Shown here: piece after piece, positions 22,237 through 35,600 of the stretch | Layout of the letters: the number at the start of each line of letters is the position of its first letter | How positions within the stretch are numbered: the first letter of the stretch is position 1 | Program-made: the position numbers and the translations under genes | Notes under the pieces: model-generated | The model's input: only the letters and a program-made list of their open reading frames with translations | What the model was told of the DNA's origin: nothing | Databases searched by the model: none | NCBI RefSeq assembly: GCF_000275845.1 | Contig: NW_006766914.1 | Coordinates: forward strand, 43,696-107,695 | Origin: Dichomitus squalens LYAD-421 SS1 | Lineage: Eukaryota > Basidiomycota > Agaricomycetes > Polyporales > Polyporaceae | Direction of reading: 5' to 3' | Length of the DNA stretch: 64,000 nt

Positions 22237-23207
22237 CTTTTGTTTTCTTGTTCAATCTGCCTTTCGCGCCATCGCTTCTGACATTGAAGTGCCATTGTCG
22301 CTTCTACCCATCATGAGCTCGCCCATAGCGCGCATTACGTGCGCAAAGAAGATCAGCAATGCAAAGACTCGTACTCTCATGGCTGGTATCCTGCAGAGAG
22401 GTTCAGACACCAACGCCGCAGACATCTCTGGCTTCACTCGCGCAGTTCTTCAAGTTGAAGGCTATCCCGCAACGTCTTTCAAATGAACAAGAACCTCAAG
22501 CTTAGCCAACACGTGTGGAGATCGGTAAAAACCGGCAGCCACAGCATCAGGGGGCGCATAAATAGTCCCCTCTCCGAGTCCGGTAAGTCTCGAAGGTCCT
22601 GTCGTTTCGTGATTCTCCGCGCCCTCCATTTCCACTGCTAGCAACCCGCTGCGCGCGCATGCCATATGCATGCTGATGCGTGCTGATCTCAAGGCCACGC
22701 GTTCAGGGCAATGTTCTCTTCCCAGATTGACTGGGAATAGACACGACCGTCGCTGTTCACGACACGCCGCAGTGGTCAGCATGTTCTCGACCTCAAACGC
22801 TTTGCGTAAGGGGAAGAGGTCCGCTACGCAACAATGGTACCGTTTGCAGAGTCGGCGAGCGAATTTGCAGCGCTGCGATCGCCCTCCTCGCAAGATACGG
22901 CTCGTCCGCGTCCGCGTCCGCGTGTCGATCCTGACCTCGCCTCCCCCAATTCCCTTTCAAACCTCGACGGCCTAGCCCTTCGCTTACTGCCTAACTCTCT
23001 CCGAAGGAGAACGCTGTAGAAGAGCTTTACTTCACTATCGAGGACTCGCTGAGACTGCTTTTCCACCCAGCCTCACATTCGGCCCGGAATGGATCATTGA
23101 CCAGTCAGCGAAGCTTATGCTTTGCACTACGTACCCTCTTGCAGTTTACCATCTTTCGATCTACAGTCATACCGAGTTCGCGGTGCTCCGATTACATGCA
23201 TATGAGC
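22237..23207. other. Intergenic, no gene seen
   Basis: About 970 bases between the decayed tRNA and the SDR pseudogene. Open frames exist on both strands but none is protein-like. By position it corresponds to the tRNA-SDR spacer of the intact pair at 42.5-43.9 kb, although the sequence has diverged beyond recognition by eye. Confidence 0.4.
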
Positions 23208-23545
23208 CGTAACAACGGGGTCAGCTACGGGAACATCAAGGGGCTGCTGCAACACAGTGCGAAGGTCTGCATGGCCGCGTGCAAGGGGGAAACCGCGGCC
23301 GTTGAGCCGCCGAAGCAGGGAACAGGGATGGAGGCTCACCGCGTTCAACATCTGGTTTTGGGCAGCATCGCGTCGGTGCGCCAAGCCGCCGAAAATTTCC
23401 TTGAAAAGGAGGACGCACTTCATAGTACTATTCAACAATGCGTGAGTTCCCTCCAGATCTCGGTGTTGTCCTCTCGCTGAAACTTCGTAGTGTGCGTAGA
23501 GGCGTGATACGACGCCCCGTGAGGGATTTGACCGCCGATAGGAGT
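23208..23545 (+). pseudogene. Short-chain dehydrogenase pseudogene fragment
   Basis: The frame reads NNGVSYGNIKGLLQHSAKVC, then ...LVLGSIASVRQAAENFLEKE, matching residues from the NAD(P)-binding glycine loop to the NNA motif of the intact SDR at 41322-42520 ([36 protein letters not shown]). It then retains a splice donor and intron (about 23441-23501) and resumes with VIRRPVRDLTADR versus [14 protein letters not shown]. The bases just upstream also match the intact gene's first intron. The glycine motif is damaged, no start or C-terminus is present and stops follow. Intron retention shows a DNA-level duplicate, not a retrocopy. Confidence 0.82.
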
Positions 23546-24582
23546 AGCTGGAAGAGCAAGTGAAGATCGCGCAGGGGACGAATTGATCGTGCTCTCCCTT
23601 GTTCGCGGTTTCGCGCGGGAATCGTGGAGAATGACTACAAGTGCTCGGTTACTCCCAACACTATGGCTTCCAAGCTATTTCGGCGATCTCTGATGTTAGT
23701 CTGTCACACATGGACTTGCCCGCCGCTGAACTTCTCATGGCTATCTATGACTTCGCTCCTCTGCAACTGCCACTATGGCCCTAGATGGCATTGCTTGCCC
23801 ATGCCGACTTCTTCTATTCCTCCGTTACTTACACAATCCCGAGGAGCTTCTTGGCACTCGCGGGATCACAGTACCATATATACCAAGCACGCCCGTAACC
23901 TCACCCTCCAGTTATCGCATACCGTTACATTTCCTCCCACATGCCCCGCCTCGTGCTATATTTGCCTGTTGTCAGTGAGCCTATGGTCCTTCTGCATTGT
24001 TCTCTCTCACTAACATACTGGGGTCGTTCTTTCTATAGTCTCGCTCCCATTCGTTGTGACTCCCCTTGACCTGCGAATGCCCTACTCATGATGAGCAATT
24101 TTTAGGTTCGGGACTCGCCCTTGACATCAATCTTCGAGGAAGATGGAAATGAGTAGGGGCACCGTGATAGAGACTTGTCCTAGCGCGTTCGTGCACCGTG
24201 AGGGCCTACTCGCGAGCATGAAGGAGCTCGTACAGCGATGTGGTGAGTCCAAGGGTTCACTCGATGCTCATCTATCTTCATAAACACATTTGACAACCAT
24301 CCGTAAGAAATCACAAAGGTTCAGGGAGCAAATACACGATCTCGGGCCTTAAGTTACTGCACGCTTGGCACTGAACAGTTGTTCTCACCGCGACTACAAT
24401 AGCACGGGCGAACCAGTTGGGCATGGGCTCTTCTGATCATGATGAGATGGATGCACGTCTCCTGGAAATACCCTTGATTCTCTGTAGGCTGGCGTACAAA
24501 TGTCTCGACCCCACGAGTCATTCCGGGCAACGCTCCCTGCCCAGGAGTCTACACCACGCAATACCCCAACTCCTCAATCGAC
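23546..24582. other. Intergenic, no gene seen
   Basis: About 1 kb upstream of the DUF6533 gene. A plus frame at 23624-24013 (129 codons) lacks any recognised motif and has composition like noncoding sequence. No clear TATA box was identified. Confidence 0.4.
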
Positions 24583-26334
24583 ATGTCTGCATTGGCGGAC
24601 CCGCAATTCGTTGCCGATTTTGCTAGCAAGTTGGTTGCCTTCTGTTGCCTCTTACGAAGCGAATATCACTCACAAACATCGGTGCAACCGGTAGTGTTGT
24701 GGCCAATAATTGCTTTTTTGCAGGGACAGGTGAAACACACCCGCCCGAACGCATTATCGGGATACTCATTCGTCTGTTTCTGCAGTGTTGTTCCTGTACG
24801 ATGCTTTGATCACCACCGGGGACGAGATACAATGCTTTTGGGGAAAGAAATTGACAGGCGCGGCGATCCTGTTCTGGCTGAACAAGTACATCACGACGTT
24901 CTTCATGGTATGGAGCATTACCAGCTACTTCAAGATATCAGATGTAGTATGTACCCATTCCATTCCACGATCGTTCCGGTCCATTTAGAACCTACTGACA
25001 CTTCTACCTCTCAGAGGTTAGTTAATTTTGCTTCACTCTTCTTGGTTCGGTCTGCGGAATTCGCTTTCATGTGTCCACGCGTAGCTGCGTCGCCTCGGGG
25101 AAAGGGCTGGCTGCCATCGATTATCTACTTCTTCTGGTTCTTCCAGGTGAGAGATACAGCAGGCCGTTGCGTTCCTATCTCCAATACTCACGGATCGCAA
25201 CATCCGAATTCCTAGCGTTCACCGGCATACGTGTATATGCGCTTCGCAAGAGCTTGCTCCTTGCATCTGCCGCAGCCATTTTATCGACCGTGCCTCTTGG
25301 AGTCAACTTCGTAACACATTCCCCTTGCAGATGTCAATCTCCATATATTCTAATGCATCCATCCACAGGTTGACTTCGCCTTTGGTTTGACCGGCGAGAT
25401 CATCTTCCCCTTCGGTTGTGTACTCGTGGATCAGACTCCCGTGCTTTGGGTGAAAATGTAGTGCTTCGTTCGCGATCTGTGATTGAATGCTAGACCGAAG
25501 CTGACTATTGATCTCCAGAAGTAGGCCACGTACCCGTGACAACCTCAACTTCTCCCTTATAGCTGATCATTATAGAGACCATCATGGCACGTTCATGCCT
25601 CATCGCGGCAGACTGCATCGCCATTGGTGTAACATGGTATACTTTGTCTCGACGCCGTGACATTCGTCAGCCGCGTGCATTCAAGGGAACCATCTCAGAT
25701 GTGCTTCTGGTTGACGGTGAGCTCATAGCCTGCGCCAAACTCAAGCACAACGTGAATGCTGATGTACATGAGCTCAGGAACCGTCTATTTCATGTACGTT
25801 CCGCCCCATTTGAGCTTACCACTTCTCATGTAGCGTTTTCTCTAGAATTCTGGCTGTATTGAACACCTTGCACCTGACGTTTACGGTGGTCTCGGTAAGC
25901 TCAGAACCCACTATATCATCAATACTGACATACTCATGCCGGACAGCTCGATGTCAACTTCCTACAGAGCACCAGCAACGTTACCCAATTCACAGTCCCG
26001 TATGTGATCATTGATGTATCCGTCCTTGAACCATATCTTGACCACCAGAACTTGCACGTCACCTCCATGAATGCCAACGCCTAGACTATCTGCAATCCTC
26101 ATCTCGCGCTTTCTCTTACACTTGCAGGGCGCCAATCTCCGTGCTATCGGCGGTGGCTCTTCGCATGCATTTGCAACGACCCATAACACCTCTATCATCT
26201 TCAACCGAGTGGCTGGATCCATTGGAGCTCCCATCGATGCAGACGACTACTTCTCGCAGGATGTGGACCCACAGGATGCCAGTAGTGATGGCATGAATAG
26301 AGATGAAGAACTCGAGACGAAGCAGGAAGAGTAG
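24583..26334 (+). CDS. DUF6533 multi-pass membrane protein (paralogue 1)
   Basis: The well-supported exons are about 24785-24945, one ending at 25146, then 25216-25310, 25369-25449, 25563-25716, 25778-25793, 25846-25894, 25947-25999 and 26085-26334. Landmarks in order: FLYDALITTGDEIQCFWGKK followed by TGAAILFWLNKYI (the DUF6533 core), AFTGIRVYALRKS, FGLTGEI...FGCVLVDQTP, RSCLIAADCIAIGVTWY, DVLLVDGTVYFIILAVLNTL followed by HLTFTVVS, and the family C-terminus LSAILISRFLLHLQGANLRA, then an acidic tail. These are six to seven hydrophobic segments of a membrane protein family expanded in Agaricomycetes, of unknown function. The 5' part (24583-24800) does not splice cleanly: the exon equivalent to LRENYCFLAGA in paralogue 2 is out of frame, so the N-terminus may be damaged or mis-modelled. 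Confidence 0.72.
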
Positions 26335-27210
26335 CTCAGACTCTAATTGCTTTGACGATTGAAATAGTTGATCAGGAATGCGGTGTGCCGAAACGCTTGG
26401 AAGGCTCCCTTAGCTGAGTGTTGTATGCACACACGACGACATCGTATATGTTAGCACGTTGTATGGCGGTTTCCGTGTACAGCACTAGCACCTTGGATTC
26501 ATCGATTATAGGGCACTCTTGACACGGCAAGCTTGTCCCTCACGCGTTCAGGAGAACCAATTTGAGACAACTACCCCCGCGCACTCGAGCGAGCAAACTG
26601 ATTAGCGGAGGTCAGGGAAATCGATCCCTGCAAACCATGGCAGCTAGACACGCACCAACTTCACAGAGAGTCGTACTATGATAGAAACCCAAGCCATCAC
26701 CTTTGCTTCGCCGCCGGACATGACCGCATGCGCTTCCGACTACGCGCAGATAAAGCTTGGCTTCTATGCTCGAGTGTATACGTTAGCTAAGCTTATTATG
26801 ACAATGGGAGTCTCGGGGATACAAATGCAGTTAGGATATATATGCTATGCACGTAGAGCTGAGAAAGGATGAGGGGACAAAACATCAACATCACACTTGA
26901 GGCTTCAAGACTGGGGGGGACGATGGCAGCGCACCACTCGGAGGGATAAAGGATGAAAGGTAGAGGGGTACCACGGAAAACGAAGGCAAGGAGACTAAGG
27001 ACGGCAGACGGGGCCGATGCGCGGAAAGCAGGTGGGCGGGGACATGCGGGCATCGTGCGTGCGGGTTGGCGATCAACAGCAAGGTGAAATGAGACTGTTA
27101 GATGAGGTGAGGGGAGGGAAGCACTATACAACAGGTTGTCATGACGTCGTGAACGTGGGATGCCGTCTCGGAATTGAAAACACAATGCGCATCTGCCAGA
27201 CGGGCCATTG
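26335..27210. other. Convergent intergenic spacer, no gene seen
   Basis: About 880 bases between the DUF6533 stop and the RhoGEF stop. A T-arm-like palindrome (CAGGGAAATCGATCCCTG, about 26613-26630) is present but no full tRNA fold could be built. Otherwise presumed 3' UTRs. Confidence 0.4.
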
Positions 27211-30200
27211 CTACATCAGGTGCAACGCTGCCCGCGCCGTCTGCGTCATCTGCAGTCGCATGACACGGTCGTCGGAGACCATGAGGATCTCGTCTCGCCC
27301 GTCGCCAAGGGGAGGCCGAGGCATATAGGGGTTGGGGTACTGCCCTGGTGACCCATAACCATTCGAGCTCATGGAGGTACGGGAGTCCTGTGCATAGGGA
27401 TTGTAGCCTCCGTATCCCAGCTGCTGCACCTGGTAGGGGCTGTAATAGTTGCTCGAGGAGTTCGTCGTGGACGGCGGGGTGTCTGCGAACAGGCAGCGGA
27501 GGTTGTTGCCCTGGATGATTTGCGACATAGACCCTGTCTCCACATGCCGGATCTCGACGAAGGTCGGTTCGAAAGCGAGCACGTAGGGATAGTGCAAAGC
27601 TAGTCGGATGTCAGGCAACTTGCATCCTCGTAGCGCCAATGAACATTACGTACCGAAGCCCGTCGGTGACCCCTCCCAATAGACCATGAAGTCCTTTCTT
27701 GAGCGCCAACCGGTCTTGTTGACATAAAAGGCAAATTCTAGGATGAACGATCAGCTGCTACTCCCGATCGAAGGGGAAAGGCTAGAATCACCATCATAGC
27801 AGAGAAGGAACTCGTTGTCTATTCGATAGATAGCGAGTGGTTTGAGGTTCTCCCTCTTGTGGACGAACTCCAGGGAAGCGTCAGCCGGGTCAAGTAGACC
27901 TTGAGTATCCAAGGTCTCGAGGTCGACGATCTCGAAGCCGTTCGTACATCCGACACATAACTTAGTCTTCAAGAAGTGTATTGAGCTCGATTGTAGCGGG
28001 ATGTAGAACTCCTGTATGATCGTGTCAGCACCGAGTACCCTTTGACTTGAAGCAGTACGCGCCTTGAATACGCGAAGGGTGTCGTTGCCGCCCTGCAGCA
28101 GTTTCTTGAATGTCGGTTTCGCCCTGCCGCGGACTTGCTGGTCGATTGGCTCTAGCGTCTTGATGGTACTGGATAGAGGACTGGACTTGACGACGCAAAC
28201 GAGGGTCTTCCCTAAACAGACACCTGCTTTGAAGAAGGATATGTGCGACGCTATCCTCTTCGCACGCTTTAGACCAGCCAAGGGATCCATCGGGTCGAGG
28301 GCGTCGAGCGGAAACGTGATGACTTGTCGTTCTGCCCAAACGAGTCAGAAGAAGACGCAACAGGACGTCGGATCGACAAGTTTACCTGACAACACAATCA
28401 AGAGCTGATACTCCTCCAGCACGTCGAGCTGAGCTACGTCCTTCAGTGCAAGGACCTTCACAGGTTCTCGATTGCGCTCCATTAGATTCGACAGGTAGAC
28501 TCCATCATCGGTACCGTATACGGCTTTTCTCCCTTGATCTACACAAACAATCAGTTGAGAAGGCCGTCAAGAACGTAGGGAATTAACTGACAGAAAGGAG
28601 CGGCGCAGTTGACCCGGTTCACACCAACGAAGAAGCCTTCGTTGATAGTCACCGTCTCGAACACGTTGCTGCGCTCGCGCATGGCGTCCTGCTGCTTCTG
28701 GATGTGCTCAACCCATTTCCGCTGGCTGACATACGTGCTTGCCCACAACGTGATCTGGTAGTACTTGCGACCGAGATGCACGAACGTTATGGAGAAGCCG
28801 CCCTTCGCGTCCTTCACCGGTACGACGGGCGCATGTGGTGAGTTCTTGATCAGCTGCTTTTGGCGGGCGTTCATTGGCTTCGCCACTGCGTAGTCATCAG
28901 GTGCTGATACAAGCAGGAGCTCGAGCGGTATGGGCTGTCCCGAGTTCAAAATCACATGCGCTGACGGGGTGGATGAAACGACCTACCCGTCGGTACACCT
29001 TGTACTGCTCCACTTTGCTCTTCGGCTTGACCATGAGGAGAGCGTGATCGAACAAGAACACCATGAGGTCTCCGCTGTCGCCCTGGGCGTTGCCACGCTT
29101 CTTCAGCGCGCCCTTGTAGATCAGCTCGCGACCCTCCTCTTTCAGTCGTAGGTCCTGCGGGATATGTCTTTGTATCATACGATCTGGAGAATATCAGGAT
29201 AAAGCTTACCACTTGTTCACCGGGACGGAACACAAGCTGCTGATCGAGCTGTAGGAGGTTGAACCTGTTCTCCGCCTTGCCTGTCTCGGCGTTGACGGCT
29301 TTCAAGAACTCGCGGACGATCTCAATGGCCTTCGGCAGCGCGGTCTTGTCAGGGTTGTCCTCGGGCGTGTGCTTGAGCACGGCCTCGAGCAAGAGCGGAT
29401 ACCTCGCCAGACGCGTCGTGGGCTTCGTCAAGTAGCCGTTCAGTTCCAGCTTTCTTGACTCCGGCCGACGTTCCGTCGCCTGCTCAACGTCATCAGCGAA
29501 TCGGACTCCCAAAGGCTTGACACCCGCAGTGCATGTAAATGCGATCTACGAACCTCCACGAAGCGCGCAAAGGCAGGATTGGAGCTCTTTTCCTTCTCAA
29601 ACTCGTACTTGCCGTACAGCTGATGGGCACCATACGACACGAACGGATGGAAATGCGGCACTGCCTCGAGCAAAACGTCACCGATCTGCTCGACGACAGC
29701 ATACGACTTCTGTCGCTTGTTGAGGGCATCCCGCAAGCGCGTGTTGACGGCAATGATGTCGTGTATGTTCCAGAACACTTGCTCGATGAAATCCTGTCGT
29801 CGGGGCTCTGGGATGATATCTGATTCCTTGAGCGGTTTCATCCAAAGCTGCAGGAACGACAGCTGTCAGTATGTCACGATAAAATATATGGAGATCGGGT
29901 ACGCACGTCTCGAAGGTACTCCATGTCGCGCACAAAGTCGCGCTCGGTATAGATGACCTCGTTGATCGCCTCTTGTCGCTTCTTTTCCGCGTCCGACACG
30001 CTCGCAACGACCTCCGCAGGGACCGTGTGGATCCACAGCGTGCCTGCCTCCTGTAACATGCGCAACACCCATCGCGCACAAACGCAGCAGCAAATCGAGA
30101 AACATAGTCCATGTGAGCGTCCCAGCAACACAGACACCGCATGCGTACCACAAGTTCGCCCAAGCTCTCCTTGCTGATCTGCTTCTTGAGCTCCCTCTGC

Positions 30201-32389
30201 GGCTTCATGTTCAACCGCGCCTGCTGCTCCAATCTCCGCGGGCACGCGATTGAGTAGCACAGCTGGTCCCGCGTACACGTCGGCGAGTAGCAATCCGTCA
30301 GCAGCGTGAACACCCCTGTTGGCAGCGGCACGTCGTCCGACGCAATCGAGCCTGCACGCGGCCGCCCAGCAGTCGGCGACGCCGGTGTAACCGACGGCGT
30401 GGGTGACCCCGGACGCGAGCCGTCCTTCTTCTCCGAGTCGTCCTCCGCAGATGGGGACGGGCTCTCCTTGTCCTTGTTTCCGTCGCTGGGTTCGGCCCCG
30501 CCGATGAGAGGTTGAGGCGTCTCGAGGGCCTTGAGAATTTCTCCGTGCTCATGCGGGGCGTTGTGGATATTAGCGAGCTCCCCACTGACGAACGGACTTG
30601 GGAGCTTTGTGCGGAACTGGTAGAGGTCGTGAGAGCTGTCGCGCAATCGGTGATCGTACGTAACCGCGTGAAAGAACTTCTGCGCGTCCAGCGCACGTCC
30701 CAGCAGAAGCGCGAGATTACGATCCGTGGTCTTGATAATATACGCGATGGTGTCGACAGCTTCGCGACCGTCGAACGCGTCCTTGTACGTCAACCCGTCC
30801 TTCAGTCTATCGGAAAGCTGTATTCGCTCCTTGAACGCTTCCGCGACGCGCGACAGAAGCGCGGGGTAGACAATGGGCGTCCTCCGGGGACGTGGATGTG
30901 GCGAGTCGCGCCCGGGGCCTACGGACGACGGGACAGGCGGCCGCCCTGTCCGGCCCGCTTCGATCATAGCCCGGATATGTGGTGTCATCGCAGCAGACAT
31001 GGAGTGCGAGCGGTCGGTGATGCTGCGATTACGTTGGAACTGGAACTGTCCCGGAAGGGTCCGCGCAGACTCCGAGGACCTACGCCCAGAAGGACCAGCG
31101 TGTGCAGGACCGACATGGACCATCTGCGTGGGCTCGTCAACGAGTGTGGAAGATGCGGGAGAGATGCTGACCCCTGCTGCCTGTGCAGAGGCGATGGCAG
31201 TGTCAAGTTGAAGAGGATAGGGGCGAGACGAGGATTGGTGGCTATGACCGACGCTTGAGTTGAGATCTACGCTCCCTCCTACGCCAGACGCGACCGACAC
31301 GCGCGATCGCACACTATTGGGGGTGGAAGTGTGGTACGGCTTCGAGTACGGGAGCTCACTGGAATCGTCCTCCGTGGTCGGGTCGCTCGGGGGCGTCGCC
31401 TCCGGCCCGCCTTTGCTTCCATAGGCGTCACCGTTGCCAAAGCTCGTCTCGTTAATGAAATCGAGTCCCAGCCTCCCATCGTCCGCTTCGATGTTGATCC
31501 GGAGTTCCGGAAACTTGTCCAAGGCTGGAGGCATCGTCTGCACAGACTGTGGCCGAGGGCCACGAGGACCGTCCGGGCGCGAGGGAGAGGCAGGGGTCGG
31601 TGCCGACCGAGCGGGAGACGGGGAAGGGGGTTGGGGCTGATTGTGTTGCGGCGGCGGCGGGTGTTGTTGTTGCTGTAGCCAGCTCTGCTGTTGCCCCATG
31701 GGGCCGTTATTCATGTACACCTGCGCCTGATACGCTTGTGCGGGGGTGAGGCCAGAGCGTGTGAGGGCCTCGAGAGCGGGGTCTGGAGGCTCCTCCGGGA
31801 GTGGTGCAATCACGCCTGGAGCACTTCCGATAGAACGAGCCCGGCTTGCGATGGATGGCGGGGCGAGCGAGCCCGCGTAGCCGTATTGATGCTGGGAGTA
31901 AGCTGGGGGTTGATAGCCCTGCTGTTGAGAAACGGGGTTGGGGGGCGAAGGGGATGAATTTGGGTAATAGGACTGCCTGAACGTGTTCGGAGGCACCTGC
32001 TGCTGCTGGTAGGGTCGAAAGGAGGCTGTCGACGTCCTGCGGTCGAGCTGGGAGGAATACTGCGGATAATATGGATACGGCTGGCTGCTGGGCTGCTGCT
32101 GGGGGAACTGCTGCTGGAACTGGGCGGGCGGGGGAGGACCGGGAGTGAGTTGGTGATGTTGTGTGCTCGGGCGTCCGAAGATGGACTCGTATGCGGCATT
32201 GCGCTTGTCGGGCCTGCGGGGACCCATGGGGCGGTCCATGGCGGCCAGAGTGGCGGCGGACGGGAGAGGGGTGGGGGACGACGTCGAGAGCGACGGGCAA
32301 GTGGTACGGTACGGTAGGCGCCGGCGCGAGGCTTGGGCGCGGGACTGTGGCTCGGTGGGCGACTCCGAGTCGAAACCGTCACTTGCCAT
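27211..32389 (-). CDS. ROM2: Rho1 guanine nucleotide exchange factor (DEP-DH-PH-CNH)
   Basis: Ten exons (32389-30149, 30050-29907, 29847-29554, 29479-29210, 29154-28987, 28934-28592, 28538-28386, 28331-27792, 27737-27654, 27599-27211) give 1541 aa, or 1524 if 28012-28062 is an intron. The N-terminal ~450 residues are Pro/Gln/Ser-rich. Then come a DEP domain (LSRVAEAFKERIQLSDRLKD...GREAVDTIAYII), the RhoGEF (DH) domain starting AINEVIYTERDFVRDMEYLR with the helix LTKPTTRLARYPLLLEAVLK, a PH domain (LIYKGALKKR...LMVFLFDHALLMVK) and a citron-homology domain (KAVYGTDDGVYLSNL...FYVNKTGWRSRKDFMVYWEG) followed by a Tyr/Gln-rich tail. This is the architecture of Rom1/Rom2, which loads GTP on Rho1 at the plasma membrane to drive cell-wall integrity signalling and glucan synthesis. 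Only ~217 bases separate its ATG from the Sec1 stop. Confidence 0.93.
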
Positions 32390-32606
32390 CCTGCTCAGCT
32401 CCCCGCAGACAAACCACTCGCGGGCAGCCACCATCACAAAAATTCTCTGACGTCGGTGGCAGCCCCCATCTCCCTCAGATCTTCCCACCTCCGTGGTATA
32501 CCGTCCGCCATTACATCTTGAGGGATATACGAACAAATAAGATACTCATACACCGAGCGGTACCGTCCAAGCCATTTCCGAGGTCGTCGATCCCCCAGCC
32601 CCCACA
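32390..32606 (-). promoter_or_regulatory. Compact Sec1-RhoGEF spacer
   Basis: 217 bases must hold the Sec1 3' UTR and the promoter and leader of the RhoGEF gene. No TATA box is evident. The shortness suggests overlapping transcripts. Confidence 0.4.
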
Positions 32607-35600
32607 TCAGAACCGCAGGAAGCCGCGTTTCTTCTTCTTCTCCTCCCCAATCGACCCGCTGTTGCTGTAATTGGTGTTTACCGACGCCGACGATCCCCCA
32701 AACGACGGAGCGGGCGATGGCCTCGTCAACCGCCCGCTCCCCGACTTGGGTGTCGGTGCAGGGGCCGCGCGCGGCGGCGGTGGCGCGTCGCGCGTGAAGT
32801 ACTTCTGGTCGTATATCTCCTGCGCCGATCGCGGGGGCGCGGTCGTCTCCACCAGCCCGTTGGGCAGCGCCTTGCTCCCGATCCCACCCATTTCGAGAAC
32901 CTTCAGGTCGTCCACGAACTGCCGCGGGGTGAGCGCATGCGTCGAGCCTGATTGCACATGCAGCGCGGACCGGCGTGCATCGGCGAATTCAGCTGATCTG
33001 CTCACGATGGAGGTGCACGCCGCGCAACGTGGCGCTTACTTACCGATGATGATCTCCTTGTTGAGCGATTTCGATAGAAGATAGGCCTCACGCATTTCCG
33101 AGTACGTCATGCCGCCGGCGACGAACACCAATATCCGCTGGCGGTTGTCGTTCTGTGTGCCCGCCCCCCTGGTCGCCTTGTGCCAACTCGGTTTCTGGCT
33201 CCGGAGCGACACCGCCGGCTGTATTTGCGGAGCCGAGCGCAGGCTGCTCGTCGTGGGCGCCGCCGATGGCGCGTCTTTGACATACGGGAACAGTGTGGGG
33301 TCGAGCTTGTTCGAAACGTGCTCCTGAAAGGCACCCATCATCAGAAACGCTACTCAGGCGTGCTCCATGTCGTCATACCTCCAGCACCGTTCGTAGCACC
33401 GGCTTGTACCGTGAGAGCTCGTATTCCTCTTCGTTGCTAGGCTTCTGCTTGATCTTCTTCTTCGTGTCTTTATCGCCCGCTTGCTAATACCATTCGTGAG
33501 TAACAGAACCCGGTACGACGCATACGTGACGTGCACGTACCCTACTTATTCGCACTCCAAGGTGTACGAGCGCGTTCACCGCATCTTGCTCCGCCAGTGT
33601 CAAGCGTGCATGCTGGTATAACCTCCGGCGGTCCTCGTCCGGAACACCGTCCCGATGCTGGATGTACAGCGCGATAATGCGGACCTTGTTCGTGTTGCTA
33701 TCGCGAGAACGTCACGAGAACGGATTTCCACAAACAGAAAACCAATCTCGTCAGCGCAAGTTAAACAGCACCCGGCGACGTCATGACACGTACACAACAT
33801 CGCGGCTATCAAGGAGAGGCACCATCTCCTCGACAAGCGTCTTAGGAACCTTGCCCTCCGCGGTGACACCAGTGGCGCAATTCTGTCTGAACTCAACGCA
33901 AGACCGAATGACACGATGAAACCCTGCGCACCTGCTCGACATTCGCCACCGCAGGCAGCTTGTCGCGCTCGAATATTGCCATACACTCCTGAGCCATGTT
34001 CAAGTGGAGGGAGAACTGCAATCATAGCGGCCGTATTGGCTGCGGGTACCGCCGCGAAAAATGCCAGTATCTCTCACCTTGTCACGTTGCTCCTGGAATT
34101 GCGGCAAGTTCGCAAGCATATCCTTCATGTCGTTCAAATTTGCAGCGCCTTCTCTGTGCGACATGTCAGAAAACAATGACACATACGGTCGCCTACTGCC
34201 GTATCGAGATCGCTATGACGCACCCCTTGAACCCTGCATTATCCTGGAGGAACTGGTTGAAGTCCGCCATAAGTTTATCGATCGCCTCGCGCATGTGCAT
34301 GTGCCGCAGCTCCGTCCAGACACTATCAGCATCTGACAGAGCCGCCGTCTTGTCTTCCAAACCCGTCTGTGTCTGGAACTTGTATCTGTGCATTTCAATA
34401 ACAATCAGAAAAACCTTGAGCCTCTCCTCATCTACCCACACGCGCGCGTGTGCCTGAAAACACCTACGTGTATGACGTCCCGTCTTGGATAGGAAGCAGG
34501 TCGTTCGCCATGGCTTGGTACGTAAACTCATGCAGCAACGGCGCCATGGTATCCATCGCCCTATCCGTGATGATGAGCGTCCCCCGCGGCCGTGGCGGGT
34601 CCGAGGGTTTCGGAAAGTCAGGGTTTGCCTTCTTGTACTCGTCCAAGTTTTGCTGGACCATGAACGCCAGGATCTTCGAAATGTAATCGCCTTCTACGCT
34701 CTCGTACGCACGCGCCTGGTCCCCTCGCGCTAGGTTGGTCCGCCATCGCCCACTGCCTTCTGGCGGGGGAGGTGGTCGCGTGCTTGCGTGCGGCTTCAGA
34801 GGTCCAAGAGGCTGGTGGTGCGAAGGTAGGTAGTAGCGGACGTAGGGATATTCGTTTAGCGTCAGACAGACGTTCGAGATCTAATAAGTGCGGTTCAGCA
34901 AGTTGCCAGGTACACGGGTAGCTGCCCGAATACCAACCATCTTGCTCATGAACCGAAGCTCTTCGTCTAGCCGGTCGCGCATAGGCTTAAACGACGTCTC
35001 ACTTCGTGGCGGGCTGTAGATGTTGAAAAATGACCCCGGATTACGAACAGTGAATGCCTGTCCCTCAATCGCTAGATGCTCGCCAATTAGTCTTGTAAGT
35101 ATACCGCAACATACACACCGACGTACCCCAGAAGTTAATGAATAGCTCTTGCAACGCCTTCAGGTATGGCTCGGCGGGCGAAGACGTCAAACGCTCAAAT
35201 AGGTGCTCCGGCAGGCCTTCCCACCAATGTCAGATGCCGCATACGTAGGCCCGGCTGGGGGCATGGATCTATGCCACAGCCGCATCGCGCAGCTTGGTCG
35301 ACAGTGTAACACACAGGCTCTAGAGTGGTGTACATTCGCAAGTCACGCATGCGGCTATACCGTAGGTCTATGCCCCGCCGTATGAACAGACAGAAGCCAC
35401 ATACCGTCAACGAAGAACAGATGCGCCGCGGAGTACTGTTGTTGGCCATTGGAGAAGTCTCGGATAATCCTGTCCACGTTCTGAGAAGTGGACATGACGA
35501 GGTATATCGCCTCAAATTGCTGAGGCTCGCGGTTGCTCGTGATGGACTCGATCACTGGAGGGAAAGACAGGCGAAGACCAGGATACAAGACAAGGGCGGT

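Noticed and set aside
23624..24013. 129-codon plus-strand frame as a possible gene
   Set aside because: No recognisable domain, no good splice partners and no promoter signal.
26613..26630. CAGGGAAATCGATCCCTG palindrome resembling a tRNA T-arm
   Set aside because: No matching acceptor, D-arm or anticodon stem could be placed around it.
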